DNA of 64,000 bases, taken from the NCBI RefSeq assembly GCF_018691265.1, contig NW_024881321.1:12899387-12963386 (forward strand). The letters run 5' to 3'. Positions 38,891 to 50,623 of this stretch are shown one piece after another. A program made the position numbers and the translations under genes. The notes under the pieces were generated by a model. That model saw only the letters and a program-made list of their open reading frames with translations, searched no databases and was not told the origin of the DNA. Each line of letters begins with the position of its first letter. The first letter of the stretch is position 1. The DNA is from Tyto alba. Lineage: Eukaryota > Chordata > Aves > Strigiformes > Tytonidae.

Positions 38891-39943
38891 TGTGGTGTGT
38901 TGACCTTGGCTTGCCACTGGATGCCCACCAAGCTGCACTATCACTCCACCTCCATCAACAGGACAGAGGGAAAAAATATGACAAAAAGCTCATGGGCCAA
39001 GATAAGGACAGGGAGATTACTTACCAATTACCATCATGGGCAAAACAGACTCAACTTGGAAACATTAATTTAATTTATTGCCAATTAAACATAATAAGAT
39101 AATGAAAAATGAGGAAAAAAATCCCCCATTCCTGTCTTCTTCCCAGGCCCAACTTCACTCTCAATTCTTCTACTTCTTCCACTTGAGCAACTCAGGGGGA
39201 TGCAGAATGGGGGTTATGATCAGCTCAACACACTTCATCTCTTCTGCTTCTTCCTCTTCACCTCTTCTTCTGCTCCATCATGGATTCCTACACACAGGAG
39301 ACATTCCTTCATTAACTTCTCCAACATGGGTCCTTCCCATGGGCTGCAATTCTTCATGAACTGTTCCAGCACAAGTTCTTTCCATGCGGTGTCATCCTTC
39401 AGGAACAGACTGCTGCAGCATGTGTCCCCCACAGAGTCACAGGTCCTGCCAGAAAATCTGCTCCAACGTGGTCTGTCCATGGGTTGCACCTTCCTATAGG
39501 GCACATCCAACTGTTCTAGCAGTTATCTTCAGACTGCAATGTATATATCTGCTTCACCATGATCCTCCGTGGGCTGAAGGGGTACAACCTGATTCACCAT
39601 GGTCTTCACCACAGGCTACAAAGGATTTCCTGCTCCATCACCTGGAGCACCTCCTCCCTCTCCTTCTTCACTGATCTTGGTGTACACAGGGCAGTTTCTT
39701 ACATATTCTTACGCTTCTCTCCAAGCTGCTCCTACAACATTTTTTACTCTTTCTTAAACATGTTATCAAAGAGGTGTTACCAGCATCACTAATTTGCTCA
39801 GCTTTGGTCAGCAACAGGTCCATCTTGGAGCCAGCTGGAACTGGCTCTGTCCAACATGGGAGGAGCTTCTGGTTTATTCTCAAATAAGCCATCCTTGTAG
39901 TCCACCCCCTGCTACCAAAACCTTGCCACGTAAACCCAACACA
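38891..39943 (-). mobile_element. Solo LTR 2 of the 1-kb avian ERV family
   Basis: The plus strand begins TGTGGTGTGTTGACC and ends AACCCAACACA. GAGAG lies directly before (38886-38890) and directly after (39944-39948), a perfect 5-bp target-site duplication that fixes both ends and proves an independent insertion. On the minus strand the polyadenylation signal AATAAA falls at 39079-39074. The usual inverted CCAAT box has decayed to AATTTGC near 39790. The middle carries several diverged copies of the family's roughly 40-bp repeat (CCCATGGGCTGCA-like text near 39330, 39475 and 39570). The frames of up to 99 codons in this interval are LTR-derived and non-coding. Confidence 0.88.
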
Positions 39944-41084
39944 GAGAGCTAAAAAGGCCACAAATTAGAGTGAGCAGATGAATTTATAAACCAGGCCACC
40001 GCTGGTACTAGAGATGACTAAAGCTTGAGGAACCAGCAACAGCCCATGTGCAAACTATAGTTAGCAAGACTGAAGGAATGATCATACTGGTACACAATAG
40101 TAAACTACAGCAGAACTTTTCTCATATGATTATATTATCCAGAATCAAACGAGTTTTCTATTAATTTATTTGCTTGTTTAATTTAAAATTCTCCATTTCA
40201 AAATAGGAAAAAAAAAAGTAGTGCTGGTAAGGAAGCTGTTTACTTTGCTACAATAAGTTACAGAAAATCCCAGAAGACAGTATCCAGTGCATTCAAAAGA
40301 CTTCAGGAGTGAAAACTATGGTAAGAAAGTGTTGGCATTCAACACATAACCAAGTGCTCCTACAGATTTCAGGCTTGCAGTCTTTGAACTTCAGGAATAA
40401 GCATAAAACAGTCCAGATGCTAAACAAAATGATCTAATTCTCTGCCCAAACCAGTTGTTAAGTGGACCATGGGATTTTATTATCTCCCATCCATAAGAAA
40501 TCTTACTGCCTCTTTTCTCAAAGACTAGATTGTTTTGAGTATACACATGGCTTTTTTCAAATGTGTGCTAAATAGAATACGTCTTCCCTTTAAACACATA
40601 CTGTGTACTGGTATTTTCATTACCTATTGAAGCCAATATATTTTCATAATATTTACTAATTATGAAGGATCAGAATGAGGTTGCAAATAGATTAACAGGT
40701 TTAACAAAGGGATCTTAAAAAAAGTATAAAAATTTTATTTTCACAGATTTCAGGAAAGAATAATTAAATTGAAAGAAAAAAATCCAAAAACTTAGACCTC
40801 TGTCAAAGCTTATAAAAAAGAAGACAAATAAACATCATCCACATTATATTTTCTTATTCTGTGTCTTTACTACATCTGTTACTCCATAGTTTTTACTCTC
40901 CTCCTCTCATTTGCAAATTTCATTTTCATTACCTCTATTATTTTAGAAAAGGCAAAGCTCTTCCCTATTTCAGAGAGGTGAATTTATTTGCTTATTGACT
41001 GAATATAAAGAAATTTCATATATAATATTCCATCATACTCTGATACGAGCCAGATGTGGCCATTTTGCCAATTTTCTTCATTGG

Positions 41085-41100
41085 CATGTATCGATACATG
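41085..41100. repeat. 16-bp perfect palindrome
   Basis: CATGTATCGATACATG equals its own reverse complement. It is followed by several further CATG-centred words up to 41165. Confidence 0.9.
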
Positions 41101-43301
41101 TCCATACCTGTCAATGTACATGTCATATATGAATACACTTCCATGAATCAATATGTGTGCATGTTTATTTACCTCAGTTCCTTTAGTTAATTAAATGCAC
41201 CTGCAGGTAGAACACAGATCTACTATTTTAGGCACACAATTTAAACACCATTGTAACAAAAATTTAGATACCTGCAGGAAGAGTAATCAAATTTCCTACA
41301 GAGGCAGTGAAGATTCAGATTCTAATTTCTGCACTGGTAAGAAATGTTAGATATACACACCATGTTCACTGACCTGAATCAGTTTTTCTCATCACCTTCA
41401 GAGGATAAGACTTAATCAAGTAGGGATTTTTCTTTCTAATAGAAAAACCAAAACACAACAGAAGTTGAAAATAGCATCTAGGCCTACCATGGTTTTTGTA
41501 ATCTCTCTACAGGTAGTCCCATCCCTACATGTGAGCCCTAACTGTTGTATAAGATTAGTTCGCATTCCTTCTAACTCCATTGCACTTTAATCCGTGACTA
41601 CACAGTGATTTAGCCTCAAAAAATATAAGAACTCCTACTGAGGATACTCCACAGGCTGGTTGTCACAGCATCGTCCTAGGAGATGAAAGTTCAAAGCCTT
41701 TCTGTCTCATGGGGTCAAAAAAACAAGCTTACAAATTCCTACTTCATGCTTAAGTTACATCACAGCTATCAAATGAGACATGATGTTTATACACAAATTT
41801 GACAGTGGGAAATCACATTTATGTTTTGGGGTTTCTCAGTGGACTTGGATCATGCATATGAGTTACATCCAAGTTCCAACCTGAAGAGAAGTACCTGTTC
41901 CCACAAAACAGGCACTTCTGAGAAGGCATGACAAATTAACTGTCATTGGCAAGTGAGCATTCAGGCTAAAACAAAGATTAAGTAATGAATTTTAAGGTAA
42001 AGCAGTCCCAGAAAGTATACAGACTGAGATGCTGTGTGGCATTAAAGAGGGCTATAGGTGACTAAATTCCAGTTACTGGGGATTTTTGTCAATTGAACTC
42101 TATGACATGAACAATCTTGTCCTCTTATTTGGAATTGCAAGACAATCTAAGCACCCTGTATTTCTTACTTGATTCAGCCTTAACATATACTTGGTTTTGT
42201 CTTCTTCCACCTCTAACATCTATGTTATGAAATCAAGAGTTTAAAAGTGCTTTCTTTTTAAATAGTAATTTTTTCCTGCCTTTCTTGTCTGCACAGTTAT
42301 CCCATGTATTTATGTCTTGTCCAGTTTGATTTAAATAATCCCACTGATACAATTTTTTCCCACCACAATTATAGTTTAATACATCAGATCTCAGGCCTGG
42401 AAATTGACTGCTTTAATTTCATTGCATTGTTTTCCTACAATGTATACATTTGCCTGTGATCCTTTCCATTTCTGTCTTTGGCATGTACATATTTGAGTGA
42501 TAACCAGGGCATTATCATGAAGCTTTTTTTGCTGCCTCTCAGCAAAACCGTGAACACATTCTTTTGATCTCTGCTATTTTAAGTCAATTCAGTTTAATTC
42601 CCTGACCACTTTAGTTGCTTAATTCTTTTCAATTCATCAGTGTATTTCTTTTGAAGTGGTGGCCAGAATGCAGACATGAATCTTAACAATATATATTTAA
42701 GGTAGTTCTGTGAGATAGGTTTTGAATCAATGAACAAAGACTTCACAATGAGACATCAGTCAAACTGACATATTAAGAAGGTCACATTATTTGCTGAAAA
42801 ATTTACATTTGCCTACAAAACAAGAGGGATACATCTTAGAGTTAAGAACAGCAACTCCTGAACAGAAGTAGGTAAATTAGACTTGATGTCTTCTAATGCC
42901 TATAACCTATAGAAGTTGAGGGAAGAACACAGCTGTAAACTCCCAGTATTTAAAAAAAAATGAAGCCATGGATTTTGAAAGTTAGTAATCAAGAAAATAT
43001 AGAGAAAGGAGAAAATCACTAGAAATTACATTAGTACTGCTATATTAGTAGCACTTCAACTTCTGAGATTCTTGGACACCTCATCTCTCATTGAAAATAA
43101 ACGTAATTGATCAGTTTATTAAAAGGACCTTATTAAATCACTCTTTTGCAACCCTTGCATATAATTAAAAAGACATGAATAGCTTAGCTACTGTCCCAGC
43201 TTTTAATTCCATAAGAGAGCATCTCACACATCCAGAAGTTCAATTCCCTTTCAGAAAGGAAAAATAAGAATTTACATTTGTTTGATTCCTAAAGAAAGAT
43301 A

Positions 43302-43640
43302 TGTATATGTATATACATATTCTTCTAGACTGGAAATAGATCTTATCTGTACCTAATGTGTTCAGTTTTCTACTCATCTATCAATAATTTACATATTTCA
43401 GAATTTCTCAAAATCAGGGATTTTTCTTACATGTTTCCCTCATACCTACACCTAAACCAATCTTTTTACAAACTAATAACTTATTTTTTCAAACATTAAG
43501 CTAAAAAAAAAGCCCAGTAACTGTTTTTACTATTGGAATCACACATACATGTGTGCATGCAAATATATATAAATATATATAAAACACATACATAATATGA
43601 AATATTATAGTATATATTTTATAAATTCTATGTATAGTTT
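43302..43640. repeat. AT-rich low-complexity and palindromic region
   Basis: A 16-bp palindrome ATATGTATATACATAT (43305-43320) is followed, after a gap, by ATATATAA and TACATA repeats at 43545-43640. Confidence 0.75.
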
Positions 43641-45246
43641 TTAAATAGCATAAAAAAAAAGCCTTTGTTCCCTTTTAACAGTGTTGTGATGCGGGGACGT
43701 ATCTGTGACTTGTCTTCTACTCTATTTAATCTTATAATCCTAAGCATTTTTTCATTTTAAAATAGCAAAACTCTTTTCTATAATGGGTATGTAACTGGTG
43801 TTAAAGGAACTATGCTGATGGCTGTGCTTTGATTGGTTATATATTTTTCAAAGATGTGGAGAATAAAATCCACTCTTTATGACCTTATTTTCTCTAAGCC
43901 TGCCAATCAGTAATGCCAATCAGTGACAATTAGTATGTTCTTTCTTGTTTATTGTGAGAATTTTGTTTTTGTTTCAGCTGACACTACAGATTATTTCTGT
44001 ATCTATCATTGAATAGTCCGTATATAATAAGAACTTTGACTTAACACAGCTCTAGGCCAGATTGAATTCAATAATATGGAAAAGGGAAGATTTGTAGACC
44101 ACTACTAGTTCCAAGTTATCAGTTCCATTCTTCCAATTACTGGTTATGAAACCAGATTATTAGACTGTCATTTCTACAGAGAAATAGAAGTGTTTTCAGT
44201 GATTCAGTAAAAATGTTCACTTTTGAGAAATGTTAGTGACATTTTTCATTGAAGCAATTGCTTTTTTCAACCAGTTCTATCTAGTGTTGAAATAAAGAGT
44301 TCATGGAATACAGCTGAAGCCTGAAACAAATAAAAAGAACAGACACATAAGACTCCAAAAAATTAAACTAAAATGAACATGTTACATCATGCTGGTCCTT
44401 ACAATAACTACAGCATTCACCAAGGATTTTGAAAACATATCCTATTCTACCTGACAGGGATTTGAATGCAGATCTCATTCTTCTGGTAAAAAGCATAAAG
44501 TTCTTGAAAGGTTGCCAATGCCTGGGAATCCCAGCAGAAGAGACTAAACAGAGTTGCAGAGAGACAGAAGCTGGTAGATAATCAAGAACAGCAGGAGTAC
44601 ACACTAACCAGATACTGCAGAAAGTATAAGACATGAGGAGTTCTGTGTCCAGCAGCGGATTGATAATAGTAGATATGCTAAAAATATGTGGTATTTGTAT
44701 TTCTAATGCAGTTGTATGATGCTGCCATACTTGATTATGCTGTTTCGTACTGAGTCTATTGTGCATATTCCAACTTCATGTGATTTTACACAACACCATA
44801 AAGGACATAATGGAACAGATTTTTGTTTTCAAATGGACTTTCTGTCAGTTTGGATAAAAGACATTTACGTATAATCTCATTTCTGAAAGATTATATGATA
44901 ATGTTACAAATGGGAAGTATATTAAATTACTCTGCTAAGTCTGTTCCCCAAGTCACTTTCTTTTTATTTAGGTCTTGGCCATGTACAGATCACACTGAAT
45001 TCCCTGGGAACACTTTTTGAGTGAATGCTGTAAAAGCAGACTCCTATGGTGACTGAAGTCAGTGGGAAGTTTTCCGGTGATTTTAACAGAATTTGGATCA
45101 GGTCTTCAAGAGAGATGACCATTAGATATTTCATCATTTAGTTTTTATGTATGAAGACGTTAGTAGAACCTTCAGCCAAAATGAGTCACGCAGATTCACT
45201 CTGTGTTTCATGCAGGTACCTTGTGTTCCATTACCACAAAAGAACC

Positions 45247-46264
45247 TGTCATGGTTTAAGCCCAGAGGGCAACTCTGAATGGTACAGCTGATCTCTCACT
45301 CCTTCACCCTCAGGGACCGGGAGGAGAAAATAAAACAAAAGGCTCAGTGATCAAGACAAGGACAGGGAGGGGTGACTCATCAATTAGGGTCATGGACAAA
45401 AAACAGACTCAGTTGGAGAAGAAAAAGAACATCAATTTAATTTGAACACCACCAACAATAGCACTTAAATTAACAATAAAACAGAGTAAGACAGTGAGAA
45501 GTACAATCACAACTTAAAAACACCTTCCCCCACCCCTCCCTTCCCCCTGGGCTCAGCTTTGCTCCTGACTTGTCTCCTTACTCTCCACCAGTGTCAGAGG
45601 GTGGTCAGGGGATGGGGGCTGTGTTCAGCTCATCACCGATTGCTGATGTTCCTTCATCCTCAGGGGGAGAACTCCTCACATTCTTTCCCTGCTGCAGTGT
45701 GGGGTCCCTCTCATGGGAGACAGTCCTCCATGAACTTCCTCCACCGTGAGTCCTTCCTATGGGCTGCAGCTCTTCAAGAACTGCTCTAACATTGGTCCTT
45801 CCCACAGGCTGCAGCCCTCCCAGAAATGAACTGCTCCAGTGTGGGCTTCCTTCAGAGTCATGGACTTCTTTGGGCACAGACACCTGTTCTAGTGTGGGGT
45901 CCTCCATGGGCTACAGGTGGGCATCTGCTCCACTGTGGACCTCCATGGGCTGCAGGGGGACAGCCTGATGTCTCACCACGGGCTGCAGAGGAGTCTCTGC
46001 TGAAGTGCACCTCTTCCCTCCTCTTCCTTTCTTCAAATTACCTCAGTGTTTGTAGAAGTATTTCCTTTACAACTCCTCCTTGTCTCCAGTTCCCCTTCTT
46101 AAATATGCTATCACAGAAGTGCAGTCACCTTTGTTAATTGGCTCACCCTTGGCCTGAGGTGGGTCCAACTTGGATCCAGGGGAGCTTCAAGAAGCTTCTC
46201 ACAGGAGCCACCTTTGTAGCCCCTCCCCCACTACTAAAACCCTGCCACACACAAACCCAATACA
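45247..46264 (-). mobile_element. Solo LTR 3 of the 1-kb avian ERV family
   Basis: The plus strand begins TGTCATGGTTTAAGCCCAG and ends AACCCAATACA. Flanks GAACC (45242-45246) and AAACC (46265-46269) match at 4 of 5 bases, an aged target-site duplication. On the minus strand an inverted CCAAT box (ATTGG at 46137-46141 on the plus strand) is followed by ATATTTAAG. The block ACACCTTCCCCCACC near 45520 is shared with solo LTR 1. The middle carries the family's roughly 40-bp repeats (GGGCTGCAGC-like text at 45759, 45809 and 45949). The frames at 45559-46137 on both strands read through these repeats and are not genes. Confidence 0.87.
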
Positions 46265-47807
46265 AAACCTAACAATTCAAAGCACTTAACTGAGTAATGA
46301 AATATCTATTTTCTCAATGTTACCCATGACTAGAAACAAAAGCTTGATCATTAGTAATCCTACAACCTACTTAAGTGTTCTTAATCTATTGGGTCTGTGT
46401 TGTATGGCTTTCACTGGCTACCATTTGGTCATAGTCCTGCAGTGTCATCAGATGCGCAAACTGGTGTTGTATTCCCACAAATATGTATTTGTAGACATTG
46501 TTTCTAGACATATTAATACTTGTTTAAGGAGGTGCTTAGCTCCCACTGACTTTGATGGTACTCAAATTACGTAATCAGTTTGAAGCAGGTGCTTATATGA
46601 TTCCCCGAATTAAGTCATTAATTACCATTTTTAGTTTAGTTTTGTTTTGTTTTGTTTTTTTAAGATTCATTTACTTATATCTTCCAATTTCAAATAAAGA
46701 AGTAAATAGTCAACATATTATTTGGAAAATAAATTTGGGCAATAATTCTGTGAATTAACCTCACAAAAAATATCAAGCCCTAGTGAAACATAAAGTTTTT
46801 GCAAAGTTGGACGTCAGATTGAACATTTTAGTTCCAAAATGAAAGCTTAAAAACTTACAGAAGGTTGCTATGTAAGGCATACTTTTTTGTTGTTTTTGTT
46901 GCAGATACTTAAAATTATTCCAAGTCAGAACTCCCAGAAAAAAACAAAATACCTCATAGAACTGTAAAAACAAATGATAGCAAATAACATTTTAGAGCTT
47001 ATCATGAACAATTTTAACAGGTCTCTTTAGTTTTAGAAAGTAAAGGATAAAAATGACAATGAAGCACAAGGCACCTAATGCATTTCTCAACCCATATCCT
47101 TGCCTCTATAAAAGATAAGAGGAAAACACCCTGCTGATACAGAGATTTAATTTGAAGTAAGATGCATAAACTTTGATACCTCCTCATGGGTTTCTTAACT
47201 CTGCCACAGATCTGCTATATTCTGCATACTGTATAAACACAGTTCTGAGGGTAATTCTCACGCTAAAATTAGAAAAAAAGAATAGCATGCATATTTAATA
47301 CCTCCCTGAAGTGTTTTACTTCAGCAATAAAGCATAGCAGTGAAGTAAGAAAAAGCTTGCAGTTGCTTTCCTGAGCGGTTTGCCTGAAAGGGATCACATT
47401 GAAGCATTTGTTTTATTATGTAGAAGTGGATTCATTTGAATAGAAATGCATTTTCCCACACCTTTTTCTATTTATAAATGAGGGAAAAAAAATAAAAAAA
47501 AAAGCCAAACAGCTTAGAGGCTCATAGATAGAGCTGATCTTTGGCAGTTTGGATTCAGAAAGAGTAATGCTGTGGAAAAAGCAATTCTATGATTTAAAGT
47601 ATAGTATATATTTTTAACAAGCCTTCATTTTTCAAAGTAAAAGTGAAAATAAGTAGGTGGTTACCTTACTGGTTACTGCAGTATTTCAACCAAATGTGAT
47701 TTGATGTAAAGTGGAAAGCATATAGACTTACATATATTTATTAATCATTTTTTTGTGGATTCATTATTGAACTTTTGATGAGGAAAGTGTTAATTAGACA
47801 ACAGTAC
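46265..47807. other. AT-rich non-coding stretch, no gene seen
   Basis: This is a spacer between two solo LTRs. CTCCCACTGACTTTGATGG at 46540-46558 resembles an ancient dispersed archosaur repeat. A TTTTG run lies at 46641-46660. No coding signal was found. Confidence 0.65.
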
Positions 47808-47873
47808 TGATCTAAGGAATCATTAACCAGATGGTCCCCCCTCACCCTCAGGAAACATTGCATCTGGGGGTTG

Positions 47874-47973
47874 AGACTTGTCCTGCCCTTTGTTTGTTGA
47901 GACATGCCCTTTCTTTGTTGGGACATGCCCTGTGCTCGTTGGGACATGCCCTGTGTTTTGTTAAGACATGCCA
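47874..47973. promoter_or_regulatory. Tandem array of five p53-like half-sites in LTR U3
   Basis: The p53 half-site consensus is RRRCWWGYYY. Perfect matches are AGACTTGTCC (47874), AGACATGCCC (47900), GGACATGCCC (47921) and GGACATGCCC (47942). AGACATGCCA (47964) has one mismatch. Spacers are 16, 11, 11 and 12 bp, so consecutive pairs from the second site on fall within the 0-13 bp spacing described for p53 response elements. The units arose by tandem duplication, so they are not independent hits. Confidence 0.6.
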
Positions 47974-48015
47974 TTTATCTGATAACATGGGAGTTGCTAG
48001 GGGAGGGTCGGCACC

Positions 48016-48055
48016 GGGGGGTGGGGTGTGTGTGGGGGGGGGGTTTGGGGGGTGG
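48016..48055 (+). promoter_or_regulatory. G-quadruplex motif just upstream of LTR TATA box
   Basis: G-runs of 6, 4, 10 and 6 are separated by T, a TG-alternating heptamer and TTT. The last run ends four bases before TATAA. This satisfies the standard four-run G-quadruplex pattern on the plus strand. Confidence 0.7.
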
Positions 48056-48056
48056 A

Positions 48057-48061
48057 TATAA
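48057..48061 (+). promoter_or_regulatory. TATA box of the class-I-like LTR
   Basis: TATAA lies about 75 bp upstream of the first AATAAA, a normal LTR core-promoter layout. Confidence 0.6.
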
Positions 48062-48133
48062 GGCTTTCTTGGAACTAATTGTAATATTCCCTCCCTATTC
48101 CCGGAATTCTGATACATATGTAACATTCTACGT

Positions 48134-48139
48134 AATAAA
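48134..48139 (+). terminator. Polyadenylation signal in LTR
   Basis: AATAAA lies downstream of the LTR TATA box. A second AATAAA at 48210-48215 is the alternative R-region signal. Confidence 0.5.
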
Positions 48140-49530
48140 AAGGAGCCGCTTTTGGCTCCAAGACGCGCCTGCATCTGGAGGAAATAATTCCCCCGTGCGC
48201 CCAGCGCTGAATAAACATACCTACTTTATAACCTTACTGGTTCTGAAGTCGTGATTCCACGGCTCAGTACAGTGATGTACTGTTCCTTACTATCATACTG
48301 TCATCATGCATTGCATCTAATAAGCAATTGCAATTTCTTGCAATTTCTGACACAAAAGAAAAAAATACTGTTGAAGATTTAATCTTGCAATTTTGACCCT
48401 ACACTGTTACATGTGCAAACACCCATTACTAATAAAAGTAATCCCTATCCTATTTAAAGTGTTACAGAAGATATTTTTTATTATGCTATACAATGGTAGT
48501 AGCAAGACGTATATTTCAAATTCATTGTGTGAACATATTACAAGATGCCACAAAAGGAAACTGAAAGACAATTGTGAATACTGTGCTTTCTGTGCCAGTT
48601 CAAAACCTAAGTAAAAATCATTTAATTTGTTAGTACTTTTTGAAAAATTACATTCTTAAGTGTGATAGGCAAGGAAAAGTGTAGTACACTGTCCTTTCCT
48701 ATGTATTTTGTGTCTTAGCAGTCTTCAAAGGATAGAACTACACTAAAGTAACAAAAAAATGCAGTAAATATTTTAAGGGTCAATTTTTGTTTTGATTTAC
48801 ACCATTTTAAGTGTCTAGAATCACTGCAGACAACAGATTTATTTCATAAGAAAGTTAGTGCAAATCAGAACAAGACTGAGACAATAAATATAATAAATAT
48901 AATTGAGTCCAGCTTTTCAAGCATCACATCCAGTAGTAACACATCTGTTGTTTTTTTACCATGCCATGTTTATCTTAAGTTGTTGTGGTTGAATTTTTTT
49001 GTGTGCCACTTACGCTTTCTTCAGGTTCAGTGATGTGTATTATGAACAATATATGAATACTGAAATTAATATATGAATTATATATGTGTATGTATAATTA
49101 TGTTATATATATATGAATATTAATATATGAACAACTGAAATAAGAACACACTAAAAATAACCATGGGGGCAGTTTTGGAGTAACCCACAGTGCCTAAGTT
49201 AGATATGAAAGTTCACAAGTATCTTTAGCTTTGTCAGTTTATTAATAGTCTATATTTGACTGTAAACCGGTGAAGCCAACCAGGTGTTGTCCACTAAGTG
49301 TAGATATTAAGTCAAGGATTGTCTTCATGAATTAGGGGAAGTTTGAGTCGGCATTAATTTGAAATAAGTCTAAGCTCCAATCAAGTCAACTATATGAGTT
49401 CAGCAAATCACTGAAACTGTTCGATATCAAGTATCTTTTTTCTGCTGTGAATTTAAACTTTGATTACATATAATACCTGAGGGTATTTTGGCTTGGGCTG
49501 GGTTTTTTTTTGGGGGGTGGGTTTTTTTTT

Positions 49531-49561
49531 TGTTTTGTTTTGTTTTGTTTTGTTTTGTTTT
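49531..49561. repeat. (TTTTG)n microsatellite
   Basis: Six uninterrupted TTTTG units follow T-runs and a GGGGGG tract. Confidence 0.92.
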
Positions 49562-49790
49562 CCTCTAGGGGATTCTTGCAACAATTTGCCTTGAAGTGCA
49601 AACTCCTCTGATCAGAATCAAAAATTACAACCAGACCCAAAGAAAGCAGTGGTAACTTCTTGAAGTATGACAGCTGTTTTCAGCTTCACATAAAAATTTC
49701 TAAAGCATTTTGAGGCTGTTGGCTGTCAATAGTCTCTCTGGGCATTCTCTGGACTTAGCTAATGGAAGGTTTTAATGTTTCTATAGTGGC

Positions 49791-49815
49791 AAAAAAAAAA
49801 AAAAAAAAAAAAAAA
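49791..49815. repeat. Poly-A run (25 bp)
   Basis: This is an uninterrupted A-run with no recognisable retrocopy upstream. Confidence 0.9.
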
Positions 49816-50591
49816 TCCATTTAATTCTACCAGAATCTTAGGATATAAAATTAATAACTTTAGTTTAGAGGTACTCAAATCAGGCCTTCCTTTCTCTTGC
49901 GTTTTCTTATGTCCATCATGACTACCCTTTACCATCTGATAACTTCAATATGGCTGTTTGATATACTCTAAAGACCCTACCATGCCAGGGCCTATAAAAT
50001 AACTGTATGAAGCTTAATTCTATTTCTTTACATAGGAATCTATTTGACTGAGGTAATGAAAGTTTTAAATTATACTCTTACTTATTGAGAAGCATTCATA
50101 GCATTGAGAGCAGATAAAACACTTGCAAAGTTACGCAAGCATGTCACACTATAAATATCTCAATTATTGTTTTGAATTGTGTTTTCAGATTGCTACTAAA
50201 TAAAAATAGATCACTGATAAGTACTAGTAAAAAGACTAAGAGCAAATAATTTTTTACTCTTAATAATCTTTAGTTACAAACAGATACCTGTAAATAGAGT
50301 GCAGATACCTTTAAAGGAACCTGACCAACAACAGAATTATACTTCACTCTTTAACATTAGTTTATCTTGCAACAAAAGCAAAATGCTGCTTGTAATTAAG
50401 GTAAGCAAACTGTAATGCATCAAAACATCACTTTTATATAGGAATTGTCAATTTTATTGCATATGAAGTGTTTAGGTTTGTCAAAAATACTTACTACATC
50501 CCATATGTTGCAATATTTAAATTCAGTATTTAAATCAAGTTTGAACAAGATTTTGAACAAAGTGATATGAATGAATCAAAAGATAGACTTT

Positions 50592-50614
<23 letters not shown>
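50592..50614. repeat. Poly-A run (23 bp)
   Basis: This is an uninterrupted A-run followed by GAGAAAAAAG. Confidence 0.9.

Positions 50615-50623
<9 letters not shown>

Larger units (their letters stand above)
39944..45246. other. AT-rich non-coding stretch, one unexplained 132-codon frame
   Basis: No gene is supported. The stretch holds a 16-bp palindrome at 41085-41100 and an AT microsatellite region at 43300-43640. The longest non-repeat frame of the window (44766-44368, minus, 132 codons) has no recognised domain, and a frame of this length is expected about once by chance in 64 kb of such composition. A GACTGAAGTCAGTGGGA relic at 45051-45067 resembles an ancient interspersed repeat. Confidence 0.6.
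47808..48266 (+). mobile_element. Solo LTR of a second ERV family, 459 bp, with p53-site array
   Basis: The ends are TGATCTAAGG...CCACGGCTCA, with GTAC directly before (47804-47807) and directly after (48267-48270). A 4-bp duplication is typical of gammaretrovirus-like (class I) integrations. The internal order is that of a plus-strand LTR. A tandem array of about 22 bp spacing (47874-47973) is followed by a G-rich tract (48016-48055), a TATA box (48057-48061) and two AATAAA signals (48134-48139, 48210-48215). An R/U5-like segment ends it (ACCTTACTGG, then TCGTGATTCCACGG). No retroviral genes adjoin it. Frames crossing it on both strands are incidental. The family name was not recognised. Confidence 0.82.

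Noticed and set aside
39078..39961. Cluster of frames on both strands, 77-99 codons
   Set aside because: All fall within solo LTR 2. The S/C/H/L-rich text mirrors its pyrimidine-rich repeats.
31104..46264. Pairs of same-orientation LTRs about 7 kb apart, possibly one full provirus
   Set aside because: Each LTR has its own target-site duplication, and the DNA between them is AT-rich with no gag, pol or env similarity and no primer-binding site.
47831..48254. Frames of 76-116 codons, including one rich in repeated RACPN-like units
   Set aside because: They read through the tandem array and G-rich tract of an LTR. The periodicity is that of the DNA repeat.
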